Source: Siderastrea siderea
Lineage: Eukaryota > Cnidaria > Anthozoa > Scleractinia > Rhizangiidae
Direction: 5' to 3'
Length of the DNA: 64,000 nucleotides
NCBI GenBank assembly: GCA_964030785.1
Contig: OZ034979.1
Coordinates: 9,382,883 to 9,446,882 of the forward strand
Made by a program: the position numbers and the translations under genes. Below, one piece after another: positions 61,881-64,000 of this stretch (the first letter of the stretch is position 1; every line of letters starts with the position of its first letter). A model generated the notes under the pieces. The model was not told where the DNA came from, searched no databases, and was given only the letters and a program-made list of their open reading frames with translations.

Positions 61881-63337
61881 TTATGGCTTTTCCTCATTTC
61901 TATCCTTAATTTTGCTACCAAAAATGACACTTCATACCAAATGATGTACGACTGGCCCGCCTATAGATTAGCAACTACTAACTATGGGCCAGTCCATGCT
62001 AACATGTGAACCAACTTGACAAAACATCAAGTTGAAGTTAAAGTTGTTATACTATTTTGTTGTTTAACACTTTATCCGTCTTAAAGGGTGAAGATTTAAA
62101 TTTTAACCATAAATTTTGATGTTTGATCCCATACACTCTCACATTCTTATAACACATCTTCAGCACTTACTTGTACAAGTAGAAGAAAATGTAGCCACTT
62201 TGTAGTCTTTTGTAGCGGACAGTATGCTCTGTAACCTGAAGGGAAGAAAACAAGATAAAAATACCAACGATGCCAACAAAACAGATGACTAAAGAAATAC
62301 AAAAACAAAACTTTACTGTAGTGACCTTTAAGATAGACCGCTCGCTAAAACAAACAACAGATGCTTTGAAAAAGGTAAGGGTGCTCTATGAAGTGAAAAA
62401 TACCTTGTGTCAAATTTATAAAGAAAAAATACATACTTAGTTACATACTTACATACATACTTAGTTACACTGTACTTAATTTTTTTTTTACATTGTACTT
62501 AATTACTTATTACTTGTCTTATTTTACTTTTGTCTTCTTTTATGTACAACCTAGTCAAAGCAATTTAATTTTTTTGTAACTACTCAGCTCGTTTAGTTTA
62601 TTTCTATTCTGGGCAGTTTTTTTTGCCTATTTCAGTTAATTTAGTTTATAGTGTAATTTTTTCTATTTAATTTGGCAAAAAATAAAATGGTTGTTGTTGT
62701 TGTTGTTGTTTATAAAGACTACGGTTTATTAACAATTATTCACCAAAGTGGAGGTGAATAGTGTGGATATTTGCCAAGCCACAAAGCGACGAGGGAAATA
62801 TCTACCACCCTTCACCGACACTGAGGTGAAAAATAATTATACCTTTAGTATATACCAAACCAGCGGATAACCAGCACTAAATAGTTCCATTTTCTCTAAG
62901 AAATGTGGAAAAACTTGCATGTGAAACCCAGAACAATGCCGGGAGGTGAATTCAATAGTAGATACTATCCTGAGTTTGAATAACCAGTCAGGGCGCGCGA
63001 AAAAAACGAACCACTGGTTATTTATTTATTTATTTATTTATTACAATTTAATGGCAAATTATCAACAGACAATTATAAAAAAAGGCCATAAGGACAATTT
63101 GTAAAAGAGTTCTGCAACCCCATATAAAACAAATCACGTTATTCAAAAATAGACTATAATACAAGCATATAAAAAATATTACCACTAATAACTAACTGTG
63201 AATAACTTAAGAGAAATGTCAAAAGATAACAATTTGCTGTCTATTAATTTTTTATACCTATACCTGTGATGCTGTAGAGTCATCATAGCTTGTCCACTGT
63301 TTGGTCTTACAGTCATAAACATCAGAAATGTAATGTC
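61881..63337 (-). CDS. USP37: USP37-type ubiquitin carboxyl-terminal hydrolase, 3' exons only (partial)
   Basis: Exons on the - strand: 63337-63264 and 62235-62171, with a probable terminal exon 61914-61881. The first starts with GA, completing a Gly codon from an exon outside the window, then HYISDVYDCKTKQWTSYDD, the catalytic His box of USP cysteine proteases. The second encodes VTEHTVRYKRLQSGYIFFYLY, the closing strand of the catalytic fold. GHYISDVYD and SGYIFFY match the vertebrate USP37/26/29 group best. Phases agree (2+72, 63+2, 1+33), and splice sites are good (CAG acceptors; donors GTATAG and GTAAGT). The terminal exon adds a short charged tail and TAA; its acceptor (TTTTTGGTAG) is only moderate. 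The Cys box and UIM motifs lie outside. USP37 removes ubiquitin chains from cell-cycle substrates in vertebrates; that role here is inferred. Confidence 0.85.
62395..62715 (+). mobile_element. Non-LTR retrotransposon 3' UTR tail ending in (TTG)n
   Basis: AT-rich sequence with 'ttacatacttacatacatac', 'ttaattacttattacttgtc' and 'ggcaaaaaataaaatgg', then six TTG repeats (62696-62713). A short 3' microsatellite after an AATAAAATGG word is typical of CR1/L2-type LINE ends. No ORF. It lies within the USP37-like intron. Confidence 0.5.
62716..63263. other. USP37-like intron remainder
   Basis: A foldback lies around 62735-62845 ('caattattcacc', 'gaggtgaatag' / 'cttcaccgacactgaggtga', 'aaaaataattat'), and (TTAT)n at about 63019-63042. 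No other feature recognised. Confidence 0.45.
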
Positions 63338-63554
63338 CTGGTTACAAAAAAGAAAACGCACAATTATGTACTCCTAACATTTACGTTAACATTCCTTTAC
63401 AGCTTACTCAATAGCAAGAGAGCATGTGATCTTGCAAATCTCATGCATACAGGTTTTAAAAAAGCAACTACCATTGATTTAGTAGTTTGTTGGCAACAAA
63501 GAAAAACAAAGTTATTCTTACTTACAGCAAATTATTTCTGTGTTCGAACTAGCA

Positions 63555-63905
63555 AACTTTTAAGATTCTTAAGTGTGACAATTCCAGTGAAAGCTACTGA
63601 GCAGAACTTTGCAGTGATGCTGTTTATTACCACTATGCTGTACAAGGTGATTCTAAATTATGAGTCTGTTCTGAAATGCTAAAGTGTCACACCATTTAAA
63701 TGAAAGCTACTGAGCAGTACTTTCATGTGATGCTGTTTATTATGCTGTATAAGATGGTTCTAACTTTTGAGTCTGTGGATGAAATCCTAAAGTGTAATCA
63801 TTCAATTGAAAGCTACTGAGCAGTACTTTCCTGTGGTGCTGTTTATTATGCTGTACAAGGTGGTTCTAACATTGAAGCTGGTAGATGAAATCCTACACAA
63901 CCTAA
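63555..63905 (+). repeat. 104-bp minisatellite M104 (locus 6, in the USP37-like transcription unit)
   Basis: About three units in + orientation, antisense to the USP37-like gene: 'aagtgtgacaattccagtga', 'aagctactgagcagtacttt', 'gtttattatgctgtacaagg'. Confidence 0.9.
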
Positions 63906-64000
63906 TAAGTTGGGTAGTCTGTTGTTGATTTAGTGCAATATACTCGTACCTAGCACGAAAGAAATGATGGACCAACAGTAAGAAGAATGCCTATTTTGAG

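Overview
This window looks like nuclear DNA from a cnidarian, most likely a stony coral. That is inferred from the intron-rich gene style, the low GC, the tRNA-derived SINEs and the many short TIR elements; no marker fixes the species. There is no prokaryotic gene organisation. Only two host genes can be supported, and they converge: one on the + strand (2578-32156) and the 3' end of one on the - strand (61881-63337). The roughly 30 kb between them is almost entirely repeats.

The + strand gene is the CASC3 (MLN51/Barentsz) ortholog, a core subunit of the exon junction complex. I could thread 17 coding exons with consistent phases and GT-AG junctions, giving 999 codons plus a stop. It has the eIF4A3/RNA-binding SELOR core (exons 5-7), a very long Arg/Asp/Glu-rich exon 7, the conserved KRYSSQRQR block (exon 11) and a Pro/Gln/Met-rich tail ending near an IPIKPP motif. 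The - strand gene is a USP37-type ubiquitin-specific protease, recognised from its catalytic His box and C-terminal SGYIFFY strand. Its upstream exons lie beyond the right edge.

Layout. 1-1252: satellite with a 458-bp higher-order period. 1331-1560: SINE. 2578-32156: CASC3, whose introns carry most of the interesting repeats: mariner-like MITE and SINE (intron 8), a SINE-derived 67-bp array split by a MULE-like element (intron 9), a 5.8-kb composite array with about 1.72-kb repeats carrying tRNA-like cassettes (intron 10), a 104-bp minisatellite split by a hAT-like element (intron 11), a 3.9-kb TTAA element and a LINE relic (intron 12), an antisense copy of exon 13 (intron 14), and minisatellite plus SINE (intron 16). 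32646-33609: nested MITEs. 34811-35965: Penelope-like element with GIY-YIG remnant and inverted terminal arms. 36950-38760: degenerate minisatellites. 39000-49600: AT-rich DNA without a recognisable gene. 49640-51850: 104-bp minisatellite, a TAA microsatellite and a LINE RT fragment. 52000-61640: anonymous DNA with scattered MITE copies. 61881-63337: USP37-like exons around a LINE 3' tail.

I found no clear new multi-gene system. The most distinctive observations are the antisense copy of CASC3 exon 13 within its own transcription unit, the nested elements whose target duplications can be read directly, the dispersed 104-bp minisatellite whose intronic arrays all lie antisense to the host gene, and the tRNA-like cassettes inside the 1.72-kb repeat.
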